Source: Pseudoalteromonas prydzensis
Lineage (GTDB): Bacteria > Pseudomonadota > Gammaproteobacteria > Enterobacterales > Alteromonadaceae
Direction: 5' to 3'
DNA length: 64,000 nt
Assembly (NCBI RefSeq): GCF_011050055.1
Contig: NZ_DRGM01000037.1
Coordinates: forward strand, 41,399-105,398
In this document: one piece after another, positions 18,943 through 29,097 of the stretch
How positions within the stretch are numbered: the first letter of the stretch is position 1
Layout: each line of letters starts with the position of its first letter
Notes under the pieces: generated by a model
What the model was told of the DNA's origin: nothing
The model's database searches: none
Seen by the model: only the letters and a program-made list of their open reading frames with translations
Program-made: the position numbers and the translations under genes

Positions 18943-19677
18943 CTAATTTATCCAGTCATTGATTTTTGCTTTGAGCTTAATCATCGCCTGACCATGTATC
19001 TGACTCACACGCGATTCGCTTACATCGAGTATATGTCCAATCTCTTTTAAATTCATTTCATCGTTATAATACAGCGACAATACTAACCCATCTCGTTCAG
19101 GTAAAGATTGTATAGCCGTTAACAATGATTGATTAAAACGTTCATTTTTAACGTTATTAAAGGGCTTGTCTAGCGCTAAATCATGTCCCACAGGGGTAAT
19201 TACATCTTCATCAACCCCTAAGTCCTCTATTCCTAGCACTTTACTTGAATTGACATCATTAAGAATATGATGGTACTCATCCAGTGTAATATCAAGTTTT
19301 TCAGCAACTTCAATGTCTTTCGGCGCGCGATTAAGTTCGCTTTCTAGTTCGCTGATAGCCTCTGCTACTTTGCGGCTATTACGATGTACAGAGCGAGGAG
19401 CCCAATCGCCACGACGCATTTCATCAAGCATCGCACCGCGAATACGAATACCTGCAAAGGTTTCAAAGCTTGCGCCTTTACTTGCATCAAAGTTTTTTGA
19501 TGCTTCAATTAACCCTATCATCCCCGATTGAATTAAATCATCGAGTTGCACACTCGCAGGTAAACGAGCGATTAAATGACACGCTACTTTTTTGACCAGA
19601 GAAGCATGTCGTTCAACAATCACATTTAAATTTTGTGTAGATTGATATCCCATCGCTTTATTCACCGATGCCGTCAT
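18943..19677 (-). CDS. fliA: Flagellar sigma factor FliA (sigma-28)
   Basis: RNA polymerase sigma factor for late flagellar genes. Region 2 includes LDDLIQSGMIGLIEA, FETFAGIRIRGAMLDEMR and GDWAPRSVHRNSRKV. Region 4 ends with LKEIGHILDVSESRVSQIHGQAMIKLK, the minus-35-binding helix-turn-helix. The length of 244 residues is normal. FliA-type promoters at 62188-62214 and 55799-55824 are likely targets. Confidence 0.97.
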   Translation of the reverse strand: MTASVNKAMGYQSTQNLNVIVERHASLVKKVACHLIARLPASVQLDDLIQSGMIGLIEASKNFDASKGASFETFAGIRIRGAMLDEMRRGDWAPRSVHRNSRKVAEAISELESELNRAPKDIEVAEKLDITLDEYHHILNDVNSSKVLGIEDLGVDEDVITPVGHDLALDKPFNNVKNERFNQSLLTAIQSLPERDGLVLSLYYNDEMNLKEIGHILDVSESRVSQIHGQAMIKLKAKINDWIN

Positions 19678-19679
19678 AA

Positions 19680-20540
19680 TTAGCCGTTTACTAGTTTTTC
19701 TATGAAAAATTCTAAATGGCCAGAAGGTTGATTAGGTATAGGCCATTTAACTGCTTTTGTCGCTAATGTTTTAAATGCTATTGCCGCAGGAGAACTTGGA
19801 AATAAATCAACAATCACTTTTTGCCGGCGCGTTGCTTTACGCATATTTTCATCATAAGGGACGGTTGCCACCAACTCCATCGATACATCCAAAAAGCGAT
19901 CTGTTACTTTTGAGAGTTTAGCAAATAGTTCATGGCCTTCACGCATACTGCGCACCATATTAGCCACGATTTTAAATTTATATACGCCATGCTCACGGCT
20001 TAATACCTTGATTAATGCATAAGCATCGGTGATTGAGGTTGGTTCATCACATACTACCACCATGACATCTTGCGCTGCGCGCGAAAAACTTAATACCATG
20101 TCAGAAATACCAGCAGCAGTATCAACGATTAATATATCAAATTCGGTATTTAATTCGCTAAAAGCACGGATCAAACCGGCATGCTCAGAGGGAGAAAGTT
20201 CGACCATGCTTTGTGAGCCAGAAGTTGCAGGCACTATTTTTATTCCTGCAGGACCTTCGACTAAAATTTCATCAAGTTCACATTCACCTGATAATACATG
20301 AGATAGGTTGCGCTCTACTCGCAGTCCTAACATCACATCACAATTTGCCAAACCTAAATCGGCATCCAGTACTAATACTCGGTTTCCGAGTTGACCTAAC
20401 GCAATCGCAGTGTTTAGTGAGACGTTAGTTTTACCAACCCCTCCTTTACCACCTGTGACAGCGATAACTTTAACGCCGTTATTATTGTTTTGACTCATTT
20501 TACGCAGGCCACTTGCTTGATCTAATACTGTGTTAATCAT
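19680..20540 (-). CDS. flhG: Flagellar number regulator FlhG (FleN)
   Basis: MinD-like ATPase that limits the number of polar flagella, in part by antagonising the master regulator FlrA/FleQ. The deviant Walker A GGKGGVGKTNVSLNTA lies near residues 30-45, followed by VLVLDADLGLANCDVMLG and LIVDTAAGISD. Its start overlaps flhF by eight bases, the usual pairing of count and placement factors. The length of 286 residues is typical. Confidence 0.96.
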   Translation of the reverse strand: MINTVLDQASGLRKMSQNNNNGVKVIAVTGGKGGVGKTNVSLNTAIALGQLGNRVLVLDADLGLANCDVMLGLRVERNLSHVLSGECELDEILVEGPAGIKIVPATSGSQSMVELSPSEHAGLIRAFSELNTEFDILIVDTAAGISDMVLSFSRAAQDVMVVVCDEPTSITDAYALIKVLSREHGVYKFKIVANMVRSMREGHELFAKLSKVTDRFLDVSMELVATVPYDENMRKATRRQKVIVDLFPSSPAAIAFKTLATKAVKWPIPNQPSGHLEFFIEKLVNG

Positions 20541-22014
20541 ACATCCCTACTGTGCTTGACGCTACTGCTTGACGTCTTGAATGTTGTGCTTTTGTTCTTT
20601 TTAAATACAATTGTTCAGCTTTTTTTACTAATTTCTCTGCATTAGCGACCCGAATGTCCTCAGGAACGCGCTGACCGTTAGTAAGATACCCTATTGGGAG
20701 GCGATTTTGAATCGCTATACTGATAATCTCACCTAAACTTAGCGATTCGTCTAATTTAGTGAAAATACAGCCACTTAATTGTACTTTTTTAAAGTGCCTT
20801 ACGGTTTCTTGTAACACGTTAATTTGTGCTGTGGCGCTAAGTACCAAATAGTTACGAATATCGACACGTTGATTACGCATTAGCGTATTTAATTGCTCGG
20901 TTAAGCGTAAATCACGTTGGCTCATGCCAGCGGTATCTATTAATACTAGACGCTTATTGCGTAAATGATATAAAACTTCTGCTAATTCATTGGCATCTTT
21001 TACTTGTTTTACACCACAGCCGATAATACGGCCATAAGTAGCTAATTGCTCATAAGCACCAATACGGTAAGTATCAGTAGTAATAAGTGCGACTTTATCA
21101 GCGCCGTACTTCTGTGCACCGAGGGCGGCAAGTTTAGCCACCGTGGTTGTTTTACCGACCCCCGTTGGGCCAACAAGTGCATAAACTCCGCCTTGGCGTA
21201 AAATTTCATTGTTCGTAGTATGCATTTGGTTTTCAACCATTTGCAACAGTGCTTGCCATGCTTGCTGACGTGATACATCATCAGGAATGAAACAGGCCAT
21301 TTGCTCTGCGACTTCACTGTCGATGCCCATACCCACTAAGCGGTCAATCATGCAAGCACGAGTTGGATCGCGACGAGCCATATCTTGTTGCATTAAACCC
21401 GATACTTGATATTCAAGTAATTGACGCATCGCGGCCATTTCATCACGCATTGCGCTGATCTCATCAGTTTTTGCTGCGCTTTTGGTTGCCACTGGCGTAT
21501 CTAAATCATCAAAACCACTTTCAAGCTCATCATCAAAACCTAAGCTGTGTGCTTGTGTTTGTGGACGAGGCGCGCTATCGCGACGAGCAAAATCATTATG
21601 TGCTTGAGGTTCATGGCGAGTTTGCGGTGCTTGATGTTGTTGCTGTGGCTGATACTGAGTTGCAGTATCAATCCCTGACTGGCTGAACATTGAGGCAAGC
21701 TCAGGTGAGCGCGGACGTGGTGATTGACGCTCTAATAATGCTTGTAGGCTGTCAGCTACCGCGGCTTGCGGTTCAGGCTGTGTACGTTGCGGCGCAGGTT
21801 TCACAAAGTTAGCATTGGTTTGTGCTTGTGCCATTGTAACTTGTGGCTGTGCTGGTGCTTTAGGGGCAGCTTTTTCATAATCAACGGCGGCGACAATCTC
21901 GACTCCATTGGCTAACTTTTTATTTGACATGATAACAGCATCTACACCGAGTTCATCTTTCACTTCTTTCAGTGCGGTACGCATATCTTTAGCAAAAAAA
22001 CGTTTTATTTTCAT
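20533..22014 (-). CDS. flhF: Flagellar polar-placement GTPase FlhF
   Basis: SRP-type GTPase that sets the site of the polar flagellum and recruits early parts such as FliF. A short N-terminal B domain (KIKRFFAKDMRTALKEVKDELG) is followed by a Gln/Pro-rich variable region (about 60-190). The NG domain follows, with G1 GPTGVGKTTTVAKLAA, G3 DTAGMSQRD and G4 TKLDES. At 493 residues the size is usual for polar flagellates. Confidence 0.97.
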   Translation of the reverse strand: MKIKRFFAKDMRTALKEVKDELGVDAVIMSNKKLANGVEIVAAVDYEKAAPKAPAQPQVTMAQAQTNANFVKPAPQRTQPEPQAAVADSLQALLERQSPRPRSPELASMFSQSGIDTATQYQPQQQHQAPQTRHEPQAHNDFARRDSAPRPQTQAHSLGFDDELESGFDDLDTPVATKSAAKTDEISAMRDEMAAMRQLLEYQVSGLMQQDMARRDPTRACMIDRLVGMGIDSEVAEQMACFIPDDVSRQQAWQALLQMVENQMHTTNNEILRQGGVYALVGPTGVGKTTTVAKLAALGAQKYGADKVALITTDTYRIGAYEQLATYGRIIGCGVKQVKDANELAEVLYHLRNKRLVLIDTAGMSQRDLRLTEQLNTLMRNQRVDIRNYLVLSATAQINVLQETVRHFKKVQLSGCIFTKLDESLSLGEIISIAIQNRLPIGYLTNGQRVPEDIRVANAEKLVKKAEQLYLKRTKAQHSRRQAVASSTVGMYD

Positions 22015-22037
22015 GGTTCAACCCCTTTAAAATCCGA

Positions 22038-24146
22038 TTATTGGCCTACTGAGCTGACAATCTTGATCTGTCTTTCGTCTGGTACCTCTTGGTAAGACAT
22101 CACTCGCAATCCTGGAATGGTGTACTTAACAAAACGAGATAACACAGTGCGTAACATTCCTGACGTTAGCAATATCGAAGGTTCACCGGCCATTTCTTGG
22201 TTTTGATGCGCTTCATTTAATGATTGTTGAAGTCGCTCTGCAAGTCCTGGTTCTATTCCGGCCCCTTCGTCGCCTGCATTTTGCAGTGACTGATGCAACA
22301 TCTGTTCCAACTCAGGCGCCAAGGTTATGACAGGGATTTCTGCTGACATACCAACCGCGTCTTGAACAATTAATCTGCGCAGGGAAATACGCACTGCGGC
22401 CGTTAGTACATCAGGATCTTGACTACGTGGGCCGTACTCAACTAAGGTTTGCACAATTGAGCGCATATCACGAATAGCAACGCCTTCATTCAATAAATTT
22501 TGTAATACTTTAACAATGACCGTCAGTGGCAAGGTATCTGGTACTAGCCCTTCAACTAACCGAGGGTGGCTCTTGGCAAGCATATCAAGGAGGTTTTGTA
22601 CTTCTTCATGGCCAAGTAATAGCGCGGCACTGTTAGTCAATAATTGACTTATATGCGTTGCTACCACAGTCGCTGCATCAACCACCGTATAACCAAGCGA
22701 TTGCGCTTCATCTTTTTGATCAGGTTTGATCCAAATGGCATCTAAACCAAAAGCAGGATCTTTTGTTTCAATCCCTTTGATTGGGCCAAATACTTGCCCA
22801 GGGTTTATCGCCAGCTCATCGCCATGCTTAAGCTCACCTTCACCCGTTGATACACCCATCATGGTGATTCTGTATGCATTAGGGTCAAGTTCTAAGTTAT
22901 CGCGAATATGCACTGGTGGTACTAAAAACCCTAATTCTTGAGATAATTTTTTACGTACCCCTTTGATCCGATTTAACAGCTCGCCACCTTGTGATTGATC
23001 AACCAATGGAATTAAACGATAGCCAACTTCAAGACCAATTACATCCACTTGCTGAACATCATCCCAACCAAGTTCTTTTTGCTCTTGTTTATTTGCAACA
23101 CCGGTGCCAGCAGGCCCACCATTTGCAGCTTCAGCTTCTTTCGCTGCCGCTTCTTTAAGTTTATTTTGCTGTACATAATAAGCGAGGTAACCCAGTAACG
23201 CCCCTAAGCTTAAAAATGCAAAATGTGGCATACCCGGCACTAAACCCATCACGATTAAAATACCTGAAGCGATAAATAATGATTTTTCATTACCGAGCTG
23301 TTTCTTGAATTGGTCGCCCATATTGAGCGATTCATTTTGACGGGTTACAACGATTGCAGTGCCAATTGATAATAGTAATGATGGTAATTGCGCAACTAAG
23401 CCATCACCAATGGTAAGCAAGGTATACACTTCCATAGCGTTGCCAAAGCTTAAATCATGCTGGATCATGCCAACAAATAAACCACCGACAATATTGATGA
23501 TCAAAATGACGATACCGGCAATCGCATCGCCTTTTACAAACTTACTTGCCCCATCCATTGAGCCGTAGAAGTCGGCTTCGCGAGTGACTTCTTCACGACG
23601 GTCTCGCGCTTGCTCGGCACTGATAAAACCCGCATTTAAATCAGCATCAATGGCCATTTGTTTACCTGGCATCGCATCTAAGGTAAAGCGTGCTGATACT
23701 TCAGAGATCCGCCCTGCGCCTTTCGTGATTACCACAAAGTTAATGATGATCAAGATTAAAAATACAACAAGACCAACAGCATAATTACCTCCGATCACCA
23801 CCGAGCCGAAAGCTTCAATTACTTTACCGGCGGAATCCCCGCCGTTGTGCCCTTCTAGCAATACTACCCGAGTACTGGCCACGTTAAGGGCTAAACGCAT
23901 AATGGTGGCAATCAATAGCACGGCGGGGAACATCCCAAAGTCTACCGGTTTCATGGTGTATACGGTTACCAACAAAACCACTAGCGCTAAAGCTATATTA
24001 AACGAAAAAAGAATGTCGAGTAAAAATGGCGGTAACGGTAATATCACCATGCCCAGCGCAGCAAGCACCAGCAAAGGCGTACCAACGCCTTTCAAATACT
24101 CTTTTTTATCTTTGTTAAGTTGTTGTAATACAGCTTTAAATTCCAT
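22038..24146 (-). CDS. flhA: Flagellar export gate protein FlhA
   Basis: Large inner-membrane subunit of the flagellar type III export gate. About eight helices fill the N-terminal half (to residue 330). The FHIPEP-type conserved loop includes ISEVSARFTLDAMPGKQMAIDADLNAG. The C-terminal cytoplasmic ring domain (about 370-702) docks export chaperones. A sigma-54 promoter lies 39 bases upstream, which makes flhA the head of the operon that runs through fliA and che to 10097. Confidence 0.97.
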   Translation of the reverse strand: MEFKAVLQQLNKDKKEYLKGVGTPLLVLAALGMVILPLPPFLLDILFSFNIALALVVLLVTVYTMKPVDFGMFPAVLLIATIMRLALNVASTRVVLLEGHNGGDSAGKVIEAFGSVVIGGNYAVGLVVFLILIIINFVVITKGAGRISEVSARFTLDAMPGKQMAIDADLNAGFISAEQARDRREEVTREADFYGSMDGASKFVKGDAIAGIVILIINIVGGLFVGMIQHDLSFGNAMEVYTLLTIGDGLVAQLPSLLLSIGTAIVVTRQNESLNMGDQFKKQLGNEKSLFIASGILIVMGLVPGMPHFAFLSLGALLGYLAYYVQQNKLKEAAAKEAEAANGGPAGTGVANKQEQKELGWDDVQQVDVIGLEVGYRLIPLVDQSQGGELLNRIKGVRKKLSQELGFLVPPVHIRDNLELDPNAYRITMMGVSTGEGELKHGDELAINPGQVFGPIKGIETKDPAFGLDAIWIKPDQKDEAQSLGYTVVDAATVVATHISQLLTNSAALLLGHEEVQNLLDMLAKSHPRLVEGLVPDTLPLTVIVKVLQNLLNEGVAIRDMRSIVQTLVEYGPRSQDPDVLTAAVRISLRRLIVQDAVGMSAEIPVITLAPELEQMLHQSLQNAGDEGAGIEPGLAERLQQSLNEAHQNQEMAGEPSILLTSGMLRTVLSRFVKYTIPGLRVMSYQEVPDERQIKIVSSVGQ

Positions 24147-24157
24147 AATTCTACAAT

Positions 24158-24171
24158 TTCAAAAAATTGAC
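24158..24171 (-). promoter_or_regulatory. FleQ/FlrA-like box in the flhA leader
   Basis: On the minus strand the 14-base GTCAATTTTTTGAA matches the FleQ box layout GTCA-N6-TGAC with one arm mismatch. It lies between the predicted start of transcription and the flhA ATG. Similar boxes occur near fliE and flrB. Confidence 0.4.
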
Positions 24172-24184
24172 ACTACACGGAATT

Positions 24185-24201
24185 TGCAATAACTATTCCA
24201 A
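24185..24201 (-). promoter_or_regulatory. Sigma-54 promoter of the flhA operon
   Basis: On the minus strand TTGGAATAGTTATTGCA has the invariant GG and GC separated by exactly 10 bases, plus the flanking TT and TTGCA of the sigma-54 consensus. Transcription would start near 24173, leaving a leader of about 27 bases to flhA. Confidence 0.75.
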
Positions 24202-24219
24202 GTTATTAATTAAGCTGAT

Positions 24220-25350
24220 TTAGTATTTATAAGCATCTGGGATAGGTAACGTTTTATTTAATTTTGTTGGCCGTTTGCCGCGACCTTTTTGAAAACGTTT
24301 TAGCTGAAATACATAAGCTAAAACTTGTGCGACCGCGGTAAATAGTTGGTCAGGAATTTGCTCACCCACTTCGGCGGTATGATACAGTGCCCGTGTCAAC
24401 ATAGGGGATTCCACAATTGCGACCTCGTTACCAATGGCTATTTTTCTAATTTGCATCGCCATTTCGTCTACGCCTTTGGCAACCACAATCGGTGCGCCGG
24501 CACGCTCAGTATCGTACTTTAATGCCACAGAGTAATGAGTAGGGTTAGTAACAACGACATCGGCATCAGGCACATCCTGCATCATGCGGCGCTGCGACAT
24601 TTGTCTTTGCGTTTGCCTGATACGGGCTTTTATTTGTGGGTCACCTTCAGAATTTTTATATTCATCTTTGACTTCTTGCAAAGTCATTTTTAATTCTTTG
24701 TGATGTTTATGGCTTTGGTATGGCGCATCAATGGCAGCAATAATGGTTAAGGTGCAGGTTAATCCTAAAAACATCCAAGCCAGTATTTCTAAAGCATGAA
24801 TAATATTGCCTGGCGCACTTTCAACACTCAAATGGAGAATTTCATCAAAAAAAGTATTAATCAAAAATATGGCAAAGCCTGCAACTACGACAAATTTTAA
24901 AATCGATTTAACCAGCTCAACCCCCGCTTGAGGGCCTAGCATCCGTTTAATGCCTTTGGCTGGCGACATTTTGCTGGCTTTTGGTGCTGCTGCTTGCCAA
25001 CTAAAGTTAAAGCCGCCGAGCAAAGTGTTGCCAATAAAAGCCGCCAGTACAATAATAAACACAAACATCGCCATCGGAAATAGCAACGCATCGGCAACAG
25101 TTCCCCATACCGAAAACATCTTGGTGGTATCGTACGTTTCATTGCGATTTAAGCTCAACATACGGCCCATAATATTATACAAACCCTTGCCAATTTCAGG
25201 TCCGTACATCAGCAAAGAGATAGCAGAAAAAATAAGTACAAACATGGTGCCTAGCTCTTTAGAGCGAGCTATTTGACCTTTCTTTTTCGACTCTTCAATT
25301 TTTTTTCCAGTGGGTTCTTCGGTTTTTTCTTGACCTGAATCTTCAGCCAT
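24220..25350 (-). CDS. flhB: Flagellar export switch protein FlhB
   Basis: Export gate protein that changes secretion from hook to filament substrates. A charged N-terminus and four membrane helices (to about 215) precede the cytoplasmic domain with the autocleavage motif NPTH. The start used, ATG 25350, is preceded by AGGAG; it places the cleavage asparagine at 269, as in Salmonella. A GTG at 25353 adds one residue. It is the last gene of the fliK operon. Confidence 0.97.
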   Translation of the reverse strand: MAEDSGQEKTEEPTGKKIEESKKKGQIARSKELGTMFVLIFSAISLLMYGPEIGKGLYNIMGRMLSLNRNETYDTTKMFSVWGTVADALLFPMAMFVFIIVLAAFIGNTLLGGFNFSWQAAAPKASKMSPAKGIKRMLGPQAGVELVKSILKFVVVAGFAIFLINTFFDEILHLSVESAPGNIIHALEILAWMFLGLTCTLTIIAAIDAPYQSHKHHKELKMTLQEVKDEYKNSEGDPQIKARIRQTQRQMSQRRMMQDVPDADVVVTNPTHYSVALKYDTERAGAPIVVAKGVDEMAMQIRKIAIGNEVAIVESPMLTRALYHTAEVGEQIPDQLFTAVAQVLAYVFQLKRFQKGRGKRPTKLNKTLPIPDAYKY

Positions 25351-25359
25351 CACTCTCTC

Positions 25360-26139
25360 CTAAGGGGAACAACCAACTAAAGTACACATTAACTCAACCA
25401 TTTTTAGCCATTGAAATTCAAATTGAGTCACAAAGTTACCTAAGGTTGCCCATATAATCACCAGCCCTGCCACTAGAGTAAACGGAAAACCAATAGAAAA
25501 AATATTTAACTGCGGCGCTGCGCGGGTCATCACGCCAAACGACATATTAATCACCAGCATTGCAGTTAAAGGCGCCAAAGATAACACCAGTGCCGTAGTA
25601 AACATCCAGCCGCCCCATGTCACTATGTCCCAATAGTGATCCACCGCCCACCAATTACCATCTATCGGCAAAACGTCAAAACTGTGCACCACCATTTGGA
25701 TCATCATTAAATGGCCATTAAATACAAAAAATAATAGCGTGGCTAGAATCAAATAAAACTGCCCCACAGCAGGCACACTCATACCATTGGAAGGATCAAC
25801 AATGGAGGCAAAACCTAAACCAGTTTGCATCGCCAAAATTTGTCCAGCCAATACAAAAGTATTTAACATTAACAATGAAGCAAAACCAATAGCGACACCA
25901 ATAAGCAGTTGTTGAATGACCACTAAAATCATTTCAAAGGAGAATAAGTTATTAAACGTGACAGGTGGTAACACGGGCACCACTAAAAAAGTAGTGACCA
26001 CGGCAAGCCCCATTTTTATCCGCGTGGGCACAGTTTTAGCACCAATGCCTGCCATTACCATAATCATCGAGCTGATACGCACTAACGGCAGTAAAAAGTC
26101 ACTCAGCCACTGGATGATGAGCGAAAAAGGGAACTCCAT
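25360..26139 (-). CDS. fliR: Flagellar export protein FliR
   Basis: Core subunit of the FliPQR export channel. About six hydrophobic helices are seen, with the conserved GLGFASIVDPSNGMSVPAVGQF loop. The start used is the ATG at 26139, two bases after the fliQ stop (TAGTATG) and after AGG. A TTG four codons earlier is unlikely. The protein is 259 residues. Confidence 0.96.
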   Translation of the reverse strand: MEFPFSLIIQWLSDFLLPLVRISSMIMVMAGIGAKTVPTRIKMGLAVVTTFLVVPVLPPVTFNNLFSFEMILVVIQQLLIGVAIGFASLLMLNTFVLAGQILAMQTGLGFASIVDPSNGMSVPAVGQFYLILATLLFFVFNGHLMMIQMVVHSFDVLPIDGNWWAVDHYWDIVTWGGWMFTTALVLSLAPLTAMLVINMSFGVMTRAAPQLNIFSIGFPFTLVAGLVIIWATLGNFVTQFEFQWLKMVELMCTLVGCSP

Positions 26140-26140
26140 A

Positions 26141-26410
26141 CTAGCCTGCAATCTCTGGGATAAGTATGATTAACCGTGTAAAAAAGTCCATCAACTCTTG
26201 GGTTAACCAATGGCCACCGACAATCAGCGCGCTGATGGTAATTAATAAGCGTGGTAAAAAACTGAGGGTTTGTTCATTAATTGAGGTTGCGGCCTGAAAC
26301 ACCGCCACCACTAAACCGACCAACAGGCCTGGTACTACAATCGCGGAGACTAACTTAATAACTAAGAATAAGGCATCGCTGAGTATATCAACAAAAATTT
26401 CCGGTTCCAT
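26141..26410 (-). CDS. fliQ: Flagellar export protein FliQ
   Basis: Small channel subunit with two membrane helices (about 14-38 and 53-75) joined by the conserved FQAATSINEQTLSFLPR loop. It is 89 residues, the normal length. It follows fliP after 43 bases and is preceded by GGAG. Confidence 0.96.
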   Translation of the reverse strand: MEPEIFVDILSDALFLVIKLVSAIVVPGLLVGLVVAVFQAATSINEQTLSFLPRLLITISALIVGGHWLTQELMDFFTRLIILIPEIAG

Positions 26411-26453
26411 GTTGCGCTCCTAGCCGTGCTTTACACAGTGTTGTATTGCCATA

Positions 26454-27194
26454 TTAGGTACCCAAACCAAAGCTTTTCGCTAAAGTGCCCATGACTAAGC
26501 TCCAACCATCAACCAGTACAAACAACATAATTTTAAATGGTAACGACACTATCATCGGCGATAACATCATCATACCCATTGCCATTAATACCGACGCAAC
26601 CACTAAGTCAACGATCAAAAATGGAATAAAAAACATAAAGCCGATAATAAACGCGGTTTGCAGTTCACTGGTTACAAAAGCAGGAATAAGCACGATTAAT
26701 GGTGTCGCTTCAGGTGAGTCTAACTGATCATAACCTGCAATTTTAGCGAACGTTTCTAAGTCTTTAATACGCACTTGTGAAAGCATAAATGCCTTCATTG
26801 GCTCTTTGGCAAGCTCTAAGGCTTGAATCGATGTGACCTGCTCATTCAAGTACGGTTCAATCGCCTGCTCATTCACTTTTTGGTACACCGGCGCCATAAT
26901 AAAAATACTTAAAAATAATGACATACCTAATAGTATTTGATTGGAAGGCGTTTGTTGCAAACCAATGGCTTGGCGTAAAATTGCCAACACCACGATGATC
27001 CGTGTAAATGAAGTCATCATGATCACCGCTGCGGGAATAAAACTGAGCGCAGTCATAATGGCGAGCACTTGCAGCGTTACCGAGTAATCTTGTGAACCAT
27101 CAGGGTTGGTAGTAATACTCAACGCTTCGATACCTTCGGCGTTAACTGAAGGTATGAAAATCAGTGCAAAAAATAGCAGCAGCCACTTAATCAT
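26454..27194 (-). CDS. fliP: Flagellar export protein FliP
   Basis: Pore-forming subunit of the export channel. A cleavable signal peptide ([19 protein letters not shown]) is followed by four helices and conserved segments [29 protein letters not shown] (the methionine/arginine-rich gate region) and [18 protein letters not shown]. At 246 residues it is typical. Confidence 0.97.
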   Translation of the reverse strand: MIKWLLLFFALIFIPSVNAEGIEALSITTNPDGSQDYSVTLQVLAIMTALSFIPAAVIMMTSFTRIIVVLAILRQAIGLQQTPSNQILLGMSLFLSIFIMAPVYQKVNEQAIEPYLNEQVTSIQALELAKEPMKAFMLSQVRIKDLETFAKIAGYDQLDSPEATPLIVLIPAFVTSELQTAFIIGFMFFIPFLIVDLVVASVLMAMGMMMLSPMIVSLPFKIMLFVLVDGWSLVMGTLAKSFGLGT

Positions 27195-27198
27195 ATTA

Positions 27199-27582
27199 TT
27201 AGTTCTTTTTAGTGTGGTTAGTTTGTGGGTTTAAAAGCTTACCAAAGCGCTCTGCAAGAGCCGGCAACTCTTTTTCGCTCAACGGAGTTTCTAATTTATG
27301 CAGGTAGTTAATACTGTGTGGTGTAACACCAAGTAAGTGCTGACAATTATCAATTTCGATAACCATCAATCGCTCTCGTGTACTTAACGGTAAACTTCGT
27401 ACCACTTTAAATTCATCTGTATTCGATAAATTAGGATTTAGTTTTTTAACCAAAAATGCCAGTACTACAATCAGTACTAGCACCATGATTAAAGACATCG
27501 CCATTGACAGTAAATCGCCCATCGGTGTCGCTGTGGGCAGCGCTGTGCTGGCTGCGGTAGATAAAAATAGCCAACTGTTCAT
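27199..27582 (-). CDS. fliO: Flagellar export assembly protein FliO
   Basis: Assists assembly of the FliP ring. One membrane helix (about 24-45, ending in FLVKKLNP) and a small cytoplasmic domain with the family pattern [19 protein letters not shown] and LLGVTPHSI are present. It is 127 residues. Its start overlaps the end of fliN by four bases. Confidence 0.93.
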   Translation of the reverse strand: MNSWLFLSTAASTALPTATPMGDLLSMAMSLIMVLVLIVVLAFLVKKLNPNLSNTDEFKVVRSLPLSTRERLMVIEIDNCQHLLGVTPHSINYLHKLETPLSEKELPALAERFGKLLNPQTNHTKKN

Positions 27583-27977
27583 CGCAATTTTTTGATCCGT
27601 TCAACTTGGCTGATCACGTCAGTCAGGCGGATACCAAATTTATCATTCACTACGACCACTTCACCGTGCGCTATCAATGTACCATTAACTAATACATCCA
27701 ATGGTTCTCCTGCTACGCGATCAAGTTCAACCACCGATCCTTGGTTAAGCTGAAGTAAGTTACGAATATTGATTTTTGAACGTCCGACTTCCATGGAAAT
27801 CGTAACGGGGATATCTAAAATTGTATCGAGTTTGCGTTTTTCTTCGCCACTCATTTCATGTCTAGTGTCACTTAACTCGTCAAGCTCAGTTACTTTGGCA
27901 CCATCAGCACTATCTGTTCCTTCGGCTTCTGCCAATGCTGCGGCCCATTCGTCCATTGTATCTTGGTCATCACTCAT
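27579..27977 (-). CDS. fliN: Flagellar motor switch protein FliN
   Basis: C-ring component. An acidic N-terminal tail precedes the SpoA domain (about 50-130), with the conserved IPVTISMEVGRSKINIRNLLQLNQGSVVELD and a nearby GEPLDVLVNG. It forms the cytoplasmic rim of the switch with FliM and docks FliH. Length 132 residues. Confidence 0.97.
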   Translation of the reverse strand: MSDDQDTMDEWAAALAEAEGTDSADGAKVTELDELSDTRHEMSGEEKRKLDTILDIPVTISMEVGRSKINIRNLLQLNQGSVVELDRVAGEPLDVLVNGTLIAHGEVVVVNDKFGIRLTDVISQVERIKKLR

Positions 27978-27999
27978 ACTATTAAACCTTTTTATTCTC

Positions 28000-29088
28000 T
28001 TACCAGTCTAAATCTACGCCTTCCGAAAGGTGTAGATCATCTTCTAGTTCTGCTAATTCCGCATCTGAATCAAGTTTTTTGCCGCCTTTAGTAAAGACAT
28101 GCAGTTCCGATTTAACCGATTCAGGACGTTTAATTTTTTCACTAATTTGTAGCGCAACATTATCGCGAGAGCGACCCATTTTGGCTCTAAATGTTGGTAA
28201 TTCTTCAACGAATACCGTGATATGCTCTGGCATTTCAACAGGGATAATATCCCCTGCTTTTAATTCCATTATTTGCGCTAAGCTTAAATCAACTTCGAGT
28301 AATTGTGTTGATATTTCAACTTCCACATCCATAATTTCATCACGGAGCGCTTTACTCCAACGTAAATCGGTGTCTTCTGTATCCGATTGCACACCCGCAT
28401 CGAGCAATTCACGAATAGGTTCAAGCATTGAATATGGCAAGGCAATATGAAAATCACCACCGCCGCCGTCAAGTTCAATGTGGAATGAACTGATCACGAC
28501 CACTTCGGTTGGACTAACAATATTTGCCATCGCAGGGTTTACTTCTGAATCAAGGTATTCAAAAGACACGTCCATAACTGGCGCCCATGCTTCTTTGTAA
28601 TCTTCAAAGATTATTTTTAGCAGCATTTGCACGATACGTCGTTCGGTTGGCGTAAATTCGCGCCCTTCTATTTTCGCATGATAGCGACCATCACCACCGA
28701 AAAAGTTATCAACCAAAATAAACACTAACCGTGCTTCCATGGTGATTAAGCCGGTGCCTTTAAGCGGACGAAAACGCACCATATTAAGGCTGGTAGGAAC
28801 AAATAAAGTGTGGATATACTCACCAAACTTTATCATTTGTACGCCATTGATAGAGACTTCAGCAGTACGGCGCATCATATTGAACAAGCTGATGCGCATG
28901 TGCCTTGCAAAGCGTTCGTTAACAATTTCCAAAGTCGGCATACGGCCACGAACAATACGATCTTGTGAAGAAAAATCGTATTGCAGCGTACTACCGCCAT
29001 CATCACCGTCTTGTAAATCCTCCTCTTCGACTTCATCAACACCATGTAAGAGGGCATCGATTTCATCTTGGGATAATAAATCGCTCAC
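28000..29088 (-). CDS. fliM: Flagellar motor switch protein FliM
   Basis: C-ring subunit that binds CheY-P. The extreme N-terminus LLSQDEIDALLHG is the CheY-binding peptide. The middle domain contains RFARHMRISLFNMMRRTAEVS and the GGxG-like loop at PLKGTGLITME. The C-terminal SpoA domain resembles FliN. At 362 residues it is normal. Confidence 0.97.
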   Translation of the reverse strand: MSDLLSQDEIDALLHGVDEVEEEDLQDGDDGGSTLQYDFSSQDRIVRGRMPTLEIVNERFARHMRISLFNMMRRTAEVSINGVQMIKFGEYIHTLFVPTSLNMVRFRPLKGTGLITMEARLVFILVDNFFGGDGRYHAKIEGREFTPTERRIVQMLLKIIFEDYKEAWAPVMDVSFEYLDSEVNPAMANIVSPTEVVVISSFHIELDGGGGDFHIALPYSMLEPIRELLDAGVQSDTEDTDLRWSKALRDEIMDVEVEISTQLLEVDLSLAQIMELKAGDIIPVEMPEHITVFVEELPTFRAKMGRSRDNVALQISEKIKRPESVKSELHVFTKGGKKLDSDAELAELEDDLHLSEGVDLDW

Positions 29089-29097
29089 GCTGACCCC